From contig JACKDF010000004.1 in assembly GCA_020633655.1 (NCBI GenBank), positions 496,001 to 560,000 on the forward strand: a stretch of DNA of 64,000 nucleotides. The letters run 5' to 3'. The stretch is from Deferribacteres bacterium. Its GTDB lineage: Bacteria > Zhuqueibacterota > Zhuqueibacteria > Zhuqueibacterales > Geothermadaptataceae. Under the pieces are notes generated by a model that searched no databases, was not told where the DNA came from, and saw only the letters and a list, made by a program, of their open reading frames with translations. A program made the translations under genes and the position numbers. This document shows, piece after piece, positions 1-9,400 of this stretch (its first letter is position 1; each line of letters starts with the position of its first letter).

Positions 1-1775
1 GTGGCCAGCGCTTTCCCTGGTGGCTCATCACCTTCAGCCTGGTTGCTACAACGATTGGTTCCTACAGTTTTGTGAAATACAGCCGTGTGGCCTATACCTA
101 CGGATTCGGAAGCAGTCAGACTTATTTGAACGACTGGATTTGGTTGCCGTTGTTTATCTTTGGCTGGCTGCCAATTCTTTATTTCTCACGAATAACCTCC
201 ATCCCGGAATATTTTGAAAGGCGATTTGACTCCTCAGTGCGCCGGTGGGTAACCGTGTTTGTGTTGGTCTATCTTATTGGTTATGTGGGGGTTAATTTGT
301 TCACGATGGGTAAGGTACTCAATATTCTTCTCGGGTGGCAGATTTTCACTGCGGCAGCCTTAGTGGCTATTATTTCAGCTATTTATGTCACGGCCGGGGG
401 ACAGACAAGCGTTATCATGACCGATCTTTTTCAAGGTGTGATGCTGCTCATGACAGGCATCCTGATTCTGTTTCTTGGAATCAACTATTTAGGCGGTCTC
501 GAAGCATTCTGGAGCCATTTACCACGTGCCCATAAGCTTGCTTTTCCTAATTTTAACCAGGATGCATCTTTCCCTAGTGTCGGGATTTTCTGGCAGGATG
601 GGATCGCCAATACCGCGATGTTTTATTTTCTCAACCAGGGCGTGATAATGCGCTTTATGTCGGCAAAATCATTGAAAGATGGGCGCAAAGCGATTTATAC
701 CGTTGTATTGGTTCTCATGCCGGTTGCGGCCTGTGTCGTCGCATCCGGTGGTTGGGTGGCCAAAGCCCTCGTGCATGCCGGGTATTTGCCACCGACAATT
801 AAAGCGGATGAAGCATTTTTCATCGCATCAGACTTTCTGAGCCGGCCCGGCGTATTTGGACTTATTCTCGCCACAATGACGGCCGCATTAATGTCAACGG
901 TTGATACCCTGATTACAGCCGTGGCGGCCATATTCGTCAATGATATTTACAAGCCACTGATCAATCCAGATGCCTCCGAAAAGCAACTCCTGAAAATGGC
1001 TCGATTGAGTTCGGTCAGTGTAACTTTATTGGGTATTTTATTAGTCCCGTTGTTCATGATGTTTAAAACTATATATGCGGCTCACGGTGCTTTTACAGCG
1101 GCTGTTACGCCGCCTCTGGTAGTAACACTCATGTTCAGTGTGTTCTGGCGTCGTTTTACTCGAAAAGCTGCCTTGTATACCCTGGTGGGCGGTATGGCAG
1201 CGATCGTTATTTCTTTGTTTATCCCTGAAGTTATCAAACCCTTTGCTCACGGCGTACCCATGACCGATGCCGGTGATGGCTTTTTCGCTGGGATGACCCA
1301 GTTTAAATTTATGCGTGCTTTTTATGGCGTGGTGGTGAGCAGTGTCATAGGTATTGTTACAACATTCTTCACCAAGCCGGAATCCGTCGAGCGCCAGAAA
1401 GGTCTGGTCTGGGGAACAATAAAAGATGCCATTATTAACTATAAAGGATCGCCGGGAGAAGAATCGGAACACAAACAAGCGCTTGCCCTCCCAAGAAAAC
1501 GTGATTTGAATATGCAAAAGACTGGAACAGCGGATTTACCTCTGGTCGATATTTCGAAATCGCTAGCAAAGGAATTACAGGCTAACCCAGGCGATCTGCT
1601 TTACCTCAGCGACAGTCGTTGGTGGCTGTGTGGTTTGCATTCGAGTCATGCAGTGGTTGGTAAAATAATAGCCGATGAAGCTGAATCGATAATTGAAATG
1701 GACAAAGAAACAGCTGATCTCATCGTCTTACCAAAGCGGAGGAAACAGCTTATTTCAGTTGAAAAATTGCATTAA
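1..1775 (+). CDS. Sodium:solute symporter family transporter (5' partial)
   Basis: Likely an inner-membrane sodium-coupled sugar or related solute importer of the SSS family. The frame is open from base 3 through the left edge, so the true start lies outside the window; about 590 residues are visible. The first visible segment (WWLITFSLVATTIGSYSF) looks like an early SSS helix. It is followed by roughly eleven more hydrophobic segments and family-like stretches such as ITSIPEYFERRF and LMSTVDTLITAVAAIFVNDIY. After the last helix a hydrophilic tail of about 120 residues continues, with a soluble-looking block (LYLSDSRWWLCGLHSSHAVV). The gene leads the sugar-catabolism run of DUF1080, Gfo/Idh and rhamnosidase genes, so a carbohydrate substrate is likely; the exact sugar cannot be read from sequence. 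The family call is firm, the substrate is inference. Confidence 0.9.
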   Translation, partial: GQRFPWWLITFSLVATTIGSYSFVKYSRVAYTYGFGSSQTYLNDWIWLPLFIFGWLPILYFSRITSIPEYFERRFDSSVRRWVTVFVLVYLIGYVGVNLFTMGKVLNILLGWQIFTAAALVAIISAIYVTAGGQTSVIMTDLFQGVMLLMTGILILFLGINYLGGLEAFWSHLPRAHKLAFPNFNQDASFPSVGIFWQDGIANTAMFYFLNQGVIMRFMSAKSLKDGRKAIYTVVLVLMPVAACVVASGGWVAKALVHAGYLPPTIKADEAFFIASDFLSRPGVFGLILATMTAALMSTVDTLITAVAAIFVNDIYKPLINPDASEKQLLKMARLSSVSVTLLGILLVPLFMMFKTIYAAHGAFTAAVTPPLVVTLMFSVFWRRFTRKAALYTLVGGMAAIVISLFIPEVIKPFAHGVPMTDAGDGFFAGMTQFKFMRAFYGVVVSSVIGIVTTFFTKPESVERQKGLVWGTIKDAIINYKGSPGEESEHKQALALPRKRDLNMQKTGTADLPLVDISKSLAKELQANPGDLLYLSDSRWWLCGLHSSHAVVGKIIADEAESIIEMDKETADLIVLPKRRKQLISVEKLH

Positions 1776-1980
1776 CATATTTGAAGAATTACAAAAAATT
1801 ACAACATAAAAACTTCATTTTAATTAACTTGGATTTTGTAAAAAAATGCTGACCACCTGTCGTCTTGTGCGTTAAATTAAAGAAGAATGATTTTCCAAAA
1901 TACATTAGTATGTTGTGAATTCTGTCATATGTTCTGTAAGTCTCAACAAAACTGAAAATTCAAAAATAAGGTGCATTCCT

Positions 1981-2667
1981 ATGATTTCAAAAATTTTTTC
2001 CATTACAATGTTTTTTGTTTTTTCGATCGCAATTGCAATTGCTGGAAACCGTTTGAACTCCCAATGGGAAGTCCTTTTTGACGGAAAATCACTTGAGGGA
2101 TGGGAGCAGCGAGGGGGTAAAGCGATTTACAAGGTTGAGGATGGAATGATTGTCGGCACCTCTGTAAAAGGGACGCCGAATAGCTTTCTTTGCACCAGGA
2201 AAACCTACACCAATTTTGTTTTCGAAGTTGAATTCTGGGTTGATGAAGAAATGAATTCCGGTATCCAGATTCGCAGCAACAGTTTGGAAGAGTACCAAAA
2301 TGGCCGGGTTCATGGTTATCAGGTCGAAATCGATCCATCGGACAGGGCATGGAGTGGCGGCATTTACGATGAGGCGCGCCGAGGCTGGCTCTATGATCTG
2401 CGGAACAACGAAGCGGCCCGCAATGCATTCAAGCATGGACAATGGAATAAAATGCATATTGAAGCGATGGGATCTTCGATCCGCACATGGTTGAATGGTG
2501 TTCCTGCGGCCAACCTGGTTGATGATTTAACTCTTGAGGGTTTTATCGCACTGCAAGTGCACGCCCGGCCTGAAGATGGCATTCAGGTGAAATGGCGTGA
2601 TATCCGGATCATCGACCTTGGCACGACAACGGAATATCCGCAGAAAATTCATGGAAATAAAAATTAG
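1981..2667 (+). CDS. Exported DUF1080 (3-keto-disaccharide hydrolase-type) protein
   Basis: A 228-residue protein with an N-terminal hydrophobic signal peptide (about residues 1-21) and a single DUF1080 domain, a concanavalin-like beta-sandwich. Typical features are WEVLFDGKSLEGW near the start, the central NSGIQIRS, and HGYQVEIDPSD. Characterised relatives in Bacteroides act on 3-keto-glycosides made by Gfo/Idh dehydrogenases; that activity is inferred here from family and neighbours. ATG 1981 was chosen over the upstream GTG at 1915 because AAGGTG precedes it at good spacing and the signal peptide begins there. The gene lies 41 bp before the first Gfo/Idh gene, so the two are probably co-transcribed. 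Expected location is periplasm or cell surface. Confidence 0.85.
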   Translation: MISKIFSITMFFVFSIAIAIAGNRLNSQWEVLFDGKSLEGWEQRGGKAIYKVEDGMIVGTSVKGTPNSFLCTRKTYTNFVFEVEFWVDEEMNSGIQIRSNSLEEYQNGRVHGYQVEIDPSDRAWSGGIYDEARRGWLYDLRNNEAARNAFKHGQWNKMHIEAMGSSIRTWLNGVPAANLVDDLTLEGFIALQVHARPEDGIQVKWRDIRIIDLGTTTEYPQKIHGNKN

Positions 2668-2708
2668 ACAGATCATTAAATCATCATATCAAAAGCGGAG
2701 GATGTTTC

Positions 2709-4136
2709 ATGGAACAAAAGAACAAACATAATATGAACCGCAGGGAATTTATTGCCACCACCGGGTTGGCAACTGGTGCTTTAGCGGTTTCTCCATCATC
2801 TCTGTTTGCAAATAATCTCAAAGGTACTAAAATGCGTCTGGCACTTGTGGGCACCGGCATCCGGGGAACGGGTATGTGGGGGCGGTCCGTGGTACAGGAA
2901 TTTTCTGATCTCGTTGAGTTTGTTGGTTTGTGTGATGTGAATCCGGGACGTTTGGAGTACGCAAAAAAATATATGGGCGTCAATTGTCCGGTTTATACTG
3001 ATTTTGACAAAATGATGAAAGAAGTAAAACCAGATAGAGTTATTGTGACAACGGTGGATGCAACCCATAATGAATTCATCATAAAAGCCCTCAAAATGGG
3101 CGCTGATGTCATGACTGAAAAACCGATGACCACCGATGAATTTAAATGCCAGGCGATTCTCGATGCAGAGCGTGAGTCAGGGAAAAAAGTGATTGTAACC
3201 TTTAACTATCGATACAGTCCATACATGACAAAAGTCAAAGAGTTGCTGCAAAGTAAACGTATCGGTGATATCGTATCGGTGGATTTTCACTGGTATCTCA
3301 ATGTGTATCATGGTGCATCGTATTTCCGTCGTTGGCACGGACTGCGGGATAAATCCGGAACCTTGCTTGTGCATAAAGCCACCCACCATTTTGATTTGTT
3401 GAACTGGTGGCTTGATTCTGAGCCGGAGCAAGTTTACGCCTGGGGTGATTTGGAGTTTTATGGCAAAAATCACGATTTCCGTGGCCAAAAATGCCGTGGA
3501 TGTGAGTATGTTGATAAATGCAAGTTTTACTGGGATATCACCCAAGACAAGCGCCTGATGGACTTGTATGTCGCTAATGAGCAACATGACGGCTATATTC
3601 GGGATAAATGCCTGTGGCGCAATGAAATCGATATTTACGATAAAATGGCTGCCCAGATTAAATATGCCAACAATGTGTTTACGAGTTATTCGCTCACGAC
3701 CTATTCGCCCTATGAAGGGTGGCGTATTGCGTTCAACGGAACAAAAGGGCGTATCGATGCCTGGGAAGACGTCCCGTGGGAATCAGATATTAAACTGAAC
3801 CAAAGTGAACTGCATGCACAAGATATGAATCAGGATTTAAAGGAAGAAGCGAAGAGCTACGATTTGATCATGGTTTCAGATAATTTCAAAAGCTACACGC
3901 CAGTTAAAGTGCCAAAACCAACCGGTGGCCATGGTGGCGGTGACGAACGGTTGCGTGATCATATCTTTCGAAATCCTGAAAAGCCGGATCCGTTCAGACA
4001 TGCCGCTGGAACACGGGATGGTTCGATGTCTATCCTGATCGGCATCGCAGCACGAAACAGCATTGAAAGCGGCAAACCGGTTAAAATCGGCGATTTGACG
4101 GATTTGAAACCAATGCCAGTAAGACCAACTAAATAA
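2709..4136 (+). CDS. Tat-exported Gfo/Idh/MocA family oxidoreductase
   Basis: A 475-residue NAD(P)-dependent sugar oxidoreductase. A twin-arginine signal (NRREFIATTG, residues 10-19) predicts export in folded form with bound cofactor, as in glucose-fructose oxidoreductase. The Rossmann motif GTGIRG is at residues 48-53 and the family EKP motif, with the active-site lysine, at 137-139. A Cys cluster (KCRGCEYVDKC) lies near residue 260, a pattern seen in the C-terminal domain of many family members. The start at 2709 has GGAGG upstream. With the DUF1080 gene before it and a second Gfo/Idh at 4811, it probably makes or uses 3-keto-glycosides outside the cytoplasm. The substrate cannot be fixed from sequence. 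Confidence 0.9.
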   Translation: MEQKNKHNMNRREFIATTGLATGALAVSPSSLFANNLKGTKMRLALVGTGIRGTGMWGRSVVQEFSDLVEFVGLCDVNPGRLEYAKKYMGVNCPVYTDFDKMMKEVKPDRVIVTTVDATHNEFIIKALKMGADVMTEKPMTTDEFKCQAILDAERESGKKVIVTFNYRYSPYMTKVKELLQSKRIGDIVSVDFHWYLNVYHGASYFRRWHGLRDKSGTLLVHKATHHFDLLNWWLDSEPEQVYAWGDLEFYGKNHDFRGQKCRGCEYVDKCKFYWDITQDKRLMDLYVANEQHDGYIRDKCLWRNEIDIYDKMAAQIKYANNVFTSYSLTTYSPYEGWRIAFNGTKGRIDAWEDVPWESDIKLNQSELHAQDMNQDLKEEAKSYDLIMVSDNFKSYTPVKVPKPTGGHGGGDERLRDHIFRNPEKPDPFRHAAGTRDGSMSILIGIAARNSIESGKPVKIGDLTDLKPMPVRPTK

Positions 4137-4164
4137 ATTGAGTGCGTAATTAAACTACGAATTA

Positions 4165-4328
4165 CACCAGTTTCACGAATTTATCTAACCTGCTTTATTC
4201 ATGCGATGCTCCCGGTAATCGATGGGCAGGGGATATCCCCTGCCCAATCTTTAGGTTTATGAATAAAGCAGGCGCAGATCTTCTAAAAATTTGCTGCAAT
4301 TAAATTAATGTAATTCGTGAAATTTGTG
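4165..4328. repeat. Nested palindromic repeat upstream of the DoxX gene
   Basis: Three nested inverted repeats fill the gap between two genes. The outer arms (4165-4181 and 4312-4328) match at 15 of 17 positions. The middle arms are cctgctttattcat (4189-4202) and its complement ending at 4272. The core is a perfect 22-bp palindrome at 4224-4245 centred on GGATATCC. Related copies lie at 6421, 10052, 14021, 15551 and 37165. It could fold into a long hairpin in the transcript; whether it is a REP/MITE-like element or a regulatory site is open. Confidence 0.8.
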
Positions 4329-4347
4329 GTTTTCAAAAGGTGATTTT

Positions 4348-4809
4348 ATGAATGGAACGCAAAATAATTATAGTCGAATGCAGTTAATAACACTTATCGT
4401 GCTTCGGGTTATCATCGGCTATCATTTTCTGTTTCTTGGGTTGGAAAAACTCTTCAATCCATCTTGGACTGCAGCAGGTTTTCTGCTCCAGGCAAATGGC
4501 TTGTTTGCTGGATTTTATCATTCGATGGCAGCGAATACAAGCGCAATGGGTGTAATCGATTTCCTCAACAGCTGGGGACAAATATTCATCGGGACAGGAA
4601 TGATAATCGGCGCATTTTCACGATTCGCTTGCTGGGCCGGTGCCCTTCTTCTCTTTCTTTATTACACGTCGAATCCACCATTTATGGGTGGATATTTTTT
4701 CATCGACCGCAATATGGTTGAATTCTTTGCTGTTGTACTTTTGGCATTATTCCCAACAAGTCATCTAATTGGCATTGATAATTTTTTTACGAAAACAAGG
4801 AGCGCTTGA
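4348..4809 (+). CDS. DoxX family membrane protein
   Basis: A 153-residue inner-membrane protein with four predicted helices and the DoxX pattern: RVIIGYHFLFLGLEKLFNPSWTA at the start, an internal SWGQIFIGTGMIIGAFSR, and a final helix ending FPTSHLIGID. DoxX proteins are often linked to quinone-dependent oxidation, but most are uncharacterised. ATG 4348 follows AAAGGTG at good spacing and is preferred over the in-frame GTG at 4324. Its stop is one base from the start of the next gene, so it is translationally coupled with a Tat-exported Gfo/Idh oxidoreductase. This suggests, without proving, that it may pass electrons from exported sugar oxidation to the quinone pool. Confidence 0.8.
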   Translation: MNGTQNNYSRMQLITLIVLRVIIGYHFLFLGLEKLFNPSWTAAGFLLQANGLFAGFYHSMAANTSAMGVIDFLNSWGQIFIGTGMIIGAFSRFACWAGALLLFLYYTSNPPFMGGYFFIDRNMVEFFAVVLLALFPTSHLIGIDNFFTKTRSA

Positions 4810-4810
4810 G

Positions 4811-6388
4811 ATGGCAGACAAACAAGACAAAAATAGCAATACGGTAAGCCGCCGGAGCCTGCTCAAGGGACTTGCAACAACGCCAATTATGGGTGTATTG
4901 ACTTTTGATTTTTATCGTAAACGGGCATCTGCAAAGGCAAAAAATGAAGCCATTCGTGCAGAACTTGGTTTGCAGGAGAAAGCACCAACAATAAATATTC
5001 AAACAGGAAAAAATTCCTCCAGTGATGTTATTCGTGTGGGTTTAATCGGCACCGGTTCACGGAGCAAAGGTGGGCATTTGCGTTCGCTCTGTCTGGTTAT
5101 GCCCGAATGGATAAAACAAAGAAGCAAAAATCCAAACGACAGAAATTTGCAATCCTTTTACAACAGCGAAGACTTGAATATCCAGATTACTGGCATTTGT
5201 GATGTCTTCGACTTGCATGCAGAGCAGGCGATGAACATCATCACCAACAGTGTTACGCCCTGGGGAGAGACGGAAAGACCGTACACGACCAAACGGTATC
5301 GCACGTATCAGGAAATGCTGGAAAGCAAGGATATCGATGCGGTAATCATCGCAACACCGGATTTTCATCATGCGCAGATGACGATTGATGCGGTTGAAGC
5401 TGGTAAACATGTTTATTGTGAAAAAAGTCTCACCCGTGTGGAAGATGAAGTGTATCGTGTCTACAATACAGTGAAAAACAGCAATGTGGTTTTTCAGTTG
5501 GGTCACCAAAACCGGCAGAATGAATCTTTCAAAAAAGCGAAAGAGCTGGTTGCAAAGGGCGTTTTGGGGAAAGTTACCCTCGTCGAAACGACGACGAACC
5601 GCAATACAACCGGCGGTGCCTGGGTACGTCACCTCGATGGCAACGGCAATCCAAAACCGGGAAGCCTGGAAACCATCGACTGGCAACAATGGCTTGGATC
5701 GCGACCGCAAGTACCGTTTAGCATCGATCGCTATTACAATTGGACGAAGTGGTTTGATTATGCCACGGGTTTGACAGGGCAACTTTTCTCCCATGAATAC
5801 GACGCCGTCAATCAGGTTTTGGGGATGGGGATTCCAAAATCAGTTGTAGCCTCTGGCGGTATCTATTTCCACAAAGACAACCGGGAAATTCCGGATATAT
5901 TCCATATTGTTGCCGAGTATCCGGACAACGATCTGACACTGCTGTATAGTGCATCCCTTGCCAGTAGCAATTCCCGCGGACGCCGGTTTCTCGGCCATGA
6001 TGCCACGATGGACCTCGGTGGCACGCTTTCCATAGCAATTGATCATAATTCCACACAGTACGAAAAGAAATTGGACGACGGATTGTTGAAAAGTGATGAA
6101 CCGTTGTACAAGTTCCCGGAAATGAGTGATAATATTGATGCGGTTTCTTCTGCTTCGGAGAAATACTTCACTCAGCGTGGACTGGTTTATACAGAAAAAA
6201 ATGGAAAAGCCGTCGATGTGACACATCTGCATTTTAAAGAATGGCTCGAGGCAATTCGTGGCAATGGGGAAACCAGCTGCAATATCGATATCGCCTTTGA
6301 AGAGAATGTCACCTGCCAAATGGCTAATAAATCCTATCTGGAAAAACGTCGTGTGGAATGGGATCCGGTGAAACGGCGCATTGTTTAA
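4811..6388 (+). CDS. Second Tat-exported Gfo/Idh/MocA family oxidoreductase
   Basis: A 525-residue oxidoreductase. The twin-arginine signal SRRSLLKG is at residues 13-20, followed by a hydrophobic stretch, so export by Tat is expected. The nucleotide-binding motif GLIGTGSRSKGG lies near residue 80, and the EKP-type motif appears as CEKSLTRVEDEV, with serine replacing proline. The rest matches the GFO_IDH_MocA C-terminal domain (WQQWLGSRPQVPFS, GQLFSHEYDAVNQVLGMGIP), a family common in Bacteroidetes and Planctomycetes sugar loci. ATG 4811 has AAGGAG upstream and sits one base after the DoxX stop. It shares little with the 2709 paralogue beyond the fold, so the two probably act on different substrates or successive steps. 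Confidence 0.88.
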   Translation: MADKQDKNSNTVSRRSLLKGLATTPIMGVLTFDFYRKRASAKAKNEAIRAELGLQEKAPTINIQTGKNSSSDVIRVGLIGTGSRSKGGHLRSLCLVMPEWIKQRSKNPNDRNLQSFYNSEDLNIQITGICDVFDLHAEQAMNIITNSVTPWGETERPYTTKRYRTYQEMLESKDIDAVIIATPDFHHAQMTIDAVEAGKHVYCEKSLTRVEDEVYRVYNTVKNSNVVFQLGHQNRQNESFKKAKELVAKGVLGKVTLVETTTNRNTTGGAWVRHLDGNGNPKPGSLETIDWQQWLGSRPQVPFSIDRYYNWTKWFDYATGLTGQLFSHEYDAVNQVLGMGIPKSVVASGGIYFHKDNREIPDIFHIVAEYPDNDLTLLYSASLASSNSRGRRFLGHDATMDLGGTLSIAIDHNSTQYEKKLDDGLLKSDEPLYKFPEMSDNIDAVSSASEKYFTQRGLVYTEKNGKAVDVTHLHFKEWLEAIRGNGETSCNIDIAFEENVTCQMANKSYLEKRRVEWDPVKRRIV

Positions 6389-6420
6389 AAAGACGGTGGG
6401 CCAATGCATGAAAATTCAAT

Positions 6421-6464
6421 CCAAAAAGATGGTTCAGGGGATATCCCCTGAACTATCTTTTTGG
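6421..6464. repeat. GGATATC-centred palindrome before the rhamnosidase gene
   Basis: A perfect 22-bp palindrome (6432-6453) is extended by complementary arms AAAAAGAT/ATCTTTTT on each side. It ends 18 bp before the chosen start of the rhamnosidase gene and contains no start codon. In RNA it would form a hairpin of about 20 bp followed by only a short T run, so it could act as attenuator, terminator or mRNA stabiliser. It has the same core as the element at 4224-4245. Confidence 0.8.
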
Positions 6465-6482
6465 GACTTAGCGGAGGGTAGT

Positions 6483-9400
6483 ATGAAAGTAGTTTCAAAG
6501 TTCATGTTTTTAGTTGCTGTTCTCGTGATGGTCCAATGTACAACAGTTACACGAATGACTGTTGAAAGTCCCACCTGTGAATACCGTGAAAATCCATTGG
6601 GGATCGATGTTCAACAGCCTCGCTTAAGCTGGATTTGTAACTCCATAAAACGTGGGGAGCAACAAACAGCCTACCACATTTTAGTCGCTTCGAGCAAAGA
6701 AAATCTGCACAATGATATTGGTGATATTTGGGATTCGCAAAAAGTTGAATCATCCCAATCCATTCAGCTCCACTACGCTGGTGCAGACTTGCAAAGTGAT
6801 CGGGATTATTTCTGGAAGGTGCGCGTTTGGGACAAAGATGGACAACCATCGGAGTGGAGTAAAACCGCAATGTGGTCGACGGGGCTTTTACAACCGGAGG
6901 ATTGGCAAGCCAAATGGATTGGCATGGACAAAGCGGTAGGTGAGGATGCCCCGAAGGATGCCCATACAAAATTGTCTGCCCGTATGTTGCGAAAGGAATT
7001 CTCACTTGATAAGAAGGTGAAACGCGCAACGACTTTCATATCGGGATTGGGACTTTTCGAACTGTATGTCAATGGGGAAAAAATTGGCGATCAAGTCCTT
7101 GCGCCGGGATTGACCGAATACAACAAGCGTGCTTTTTACATGGCATTTGATGTGACGCAGCACATGCAAAAGAGCAATGCTATCGGTGTTGTTCTGGGAA
7201 ATGGCCGCTATTTCGCTCCCCGCTCTTCTGAACCTGCACGCACAAGAACTTACGGTTTTCCGAAATTATTATTGCAAACCCACATCCAGTTCGACGATGG
7301 CACATCCGAGATAATTGTCAGCGATGAAACCTGGAAATTAACGACCGATGGCCCAATTCGTAAAAACAACGAATACGATGGGGAATTCTACGACGCCCGT
7401 AAAGAAATGCCGGGTTGGGATCAGCCTGGTTTTGACGATTCGCGATGGATTCAAGCGGAGCTAGTCGAAAAGCCGGGAGAAAAAATCGTCGCGCAAATGG
7501 CGGAACCTATCAAAGTTACGGAAACGAGAAAGCCAATAGCTGTCAATGAAGTTGAGCCTGGCATTTTTATCTTTGATATGGGGCAAAACATGGTTGGCTG
7601 GGTGCGAATCAATGTGAAAGGCGAAAAAGGCGAAAAAGTAACCTTACGCTTCGCTGAAACGCTGCAGGATAACGGGCATCTTTTCATGGAGAATATTCGT
7701 GGCGCTGAAGTGACTGACACCTACATTTTAAAGAGTTCAGGAACGGAAACATGGGAGCCCCGATTTACTTACCACGGTTTTCGCTTTGTAGAGATGAAAG
7801 GTGAGCCGGCACGCCCGAGCTTGTCGGCGCTTGAAGGCAGGGTTGTTCATGACGCTGTAAAATCCACAGGAACATTTAAAACATCGAATTCGACAATTAA
7901 CCAGGTTTACAGAAATGCCTTTTGGGGAATTCGTGGCAACTACCGCAGTATGCCCACAGACTGCCCGCAGCGTGATGAACGGCAAGGTTGGTTGGGCGAC
8001 AGGTCAGTGGAATCCCTGGGTGAGAGTTTCATGTTTAATATCGCCGGTTTGTACAACAAATGGCTCGTCGATATTCAGGACGCACAAAACGAGGAAGGTA
8101 GTATTCCTGATGTCGCGCCATCTTATTGGCCTTTTTACAATGATAATATGACATGGCCCGGGTCCTATGTGATTTTCCCGGGAATGTTATACAAGCAGTA
8201 CGGCGATCTCGAAGCTATAAAAAAACATTACCCGTCGATGCAAAAGTGGCTGCGTTATATGGAAAAATATGTACACGATGGCATTGTGACAAAGGATAAT
8301 TACGGTGACTGGTGTGTGCCACCGCTGGATATCACCGCTATTCATTCCAGCGATCCAAAACGCATCACAAGTGCAGAACTGATTGCAACCGCCTATTATT
8401 ATTCGCATCTGAAAACCATGGCCTTTTATGCAAATTTGCTCGATAAAAAAGATGATGCGTCGGTGTATTTAAAACACGCCCAGGAAATTTACAAAACATT
8501 CAATGAACACTTTTACGATGAGAATCTGCAGCAATATGGGAACAACTCGCAGACCTCCAATGTGCTGGCATTAGCTTTTGGTCTTGTGCCGGAAGATCGC
8601 AAGGCTCATGTTTTTCAAAATCTCATCGATAATATTCTCGGTGTGAGTGATGGCCACATTGGTACAGGGCTTATCGGCAGCCAGTTTTTAATGCGTGTTT
8701 TGACAGACAACGGTCGTCCGGATATCGCTTACAAATTGGCTTCAAACACAACCTATCCGAGCTGGGGGTATATGGCCGAAAAAGGTGCGACCACAATTTG
8801 GGAACTGTGGAATGGGGACACCGGCGCACCGGGCATGAATTCGCACAATCATGTTATGCTTCTTGGCGATTTACTGGTTTGGCTGTATGAAAATCTTGCG
8901 GGGATAAGCAGTGATTTTGCAATGCCTGCCTTCAAACATATTCAGATGAAACCAGAAATTCCCGTAGGTCTCGAATTTGTCGACGCCTCCTATAATTCTG
9001 ACTACGGGGTCATTAAATCCCACTGGAAAATCGATGATGGCACATTTAAATGGGATATAACGATACCCGCAAATACCACAGCGACGATTGCTATTCCTGC
9101 AGTGGATACTACTGTCGTTTATGAGGGCGGAGCAGTGGCGACGGAAGCGGAGGGAGTTTCCTTTGATCGTGTGGAAGGTAACCGGATTTATTATAACGTT
9201 GCATCGGGAGAATATCGTTTTGAATCCCGAAAATTTACAGTTGATAAATTCAAGCAGTTCGTCAGTATGCCAGTCCTTGCTCCCGAAGATACAACTGTAG
9301 CGTATCCAGCAAAAATCAATATCCGGATGAAATCCCGCACTCCTGAGGCGAAAATATACTTCACTGTCGACGGCAACGAGCCGGATGAGAGCGCCATGCT

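Noticed and set aside
1041..1517. 158-codon minus-strand frame inside the symporter gene
   Set aside because: Antisense shadow of a well-supported membrane protein; no ribosome site.
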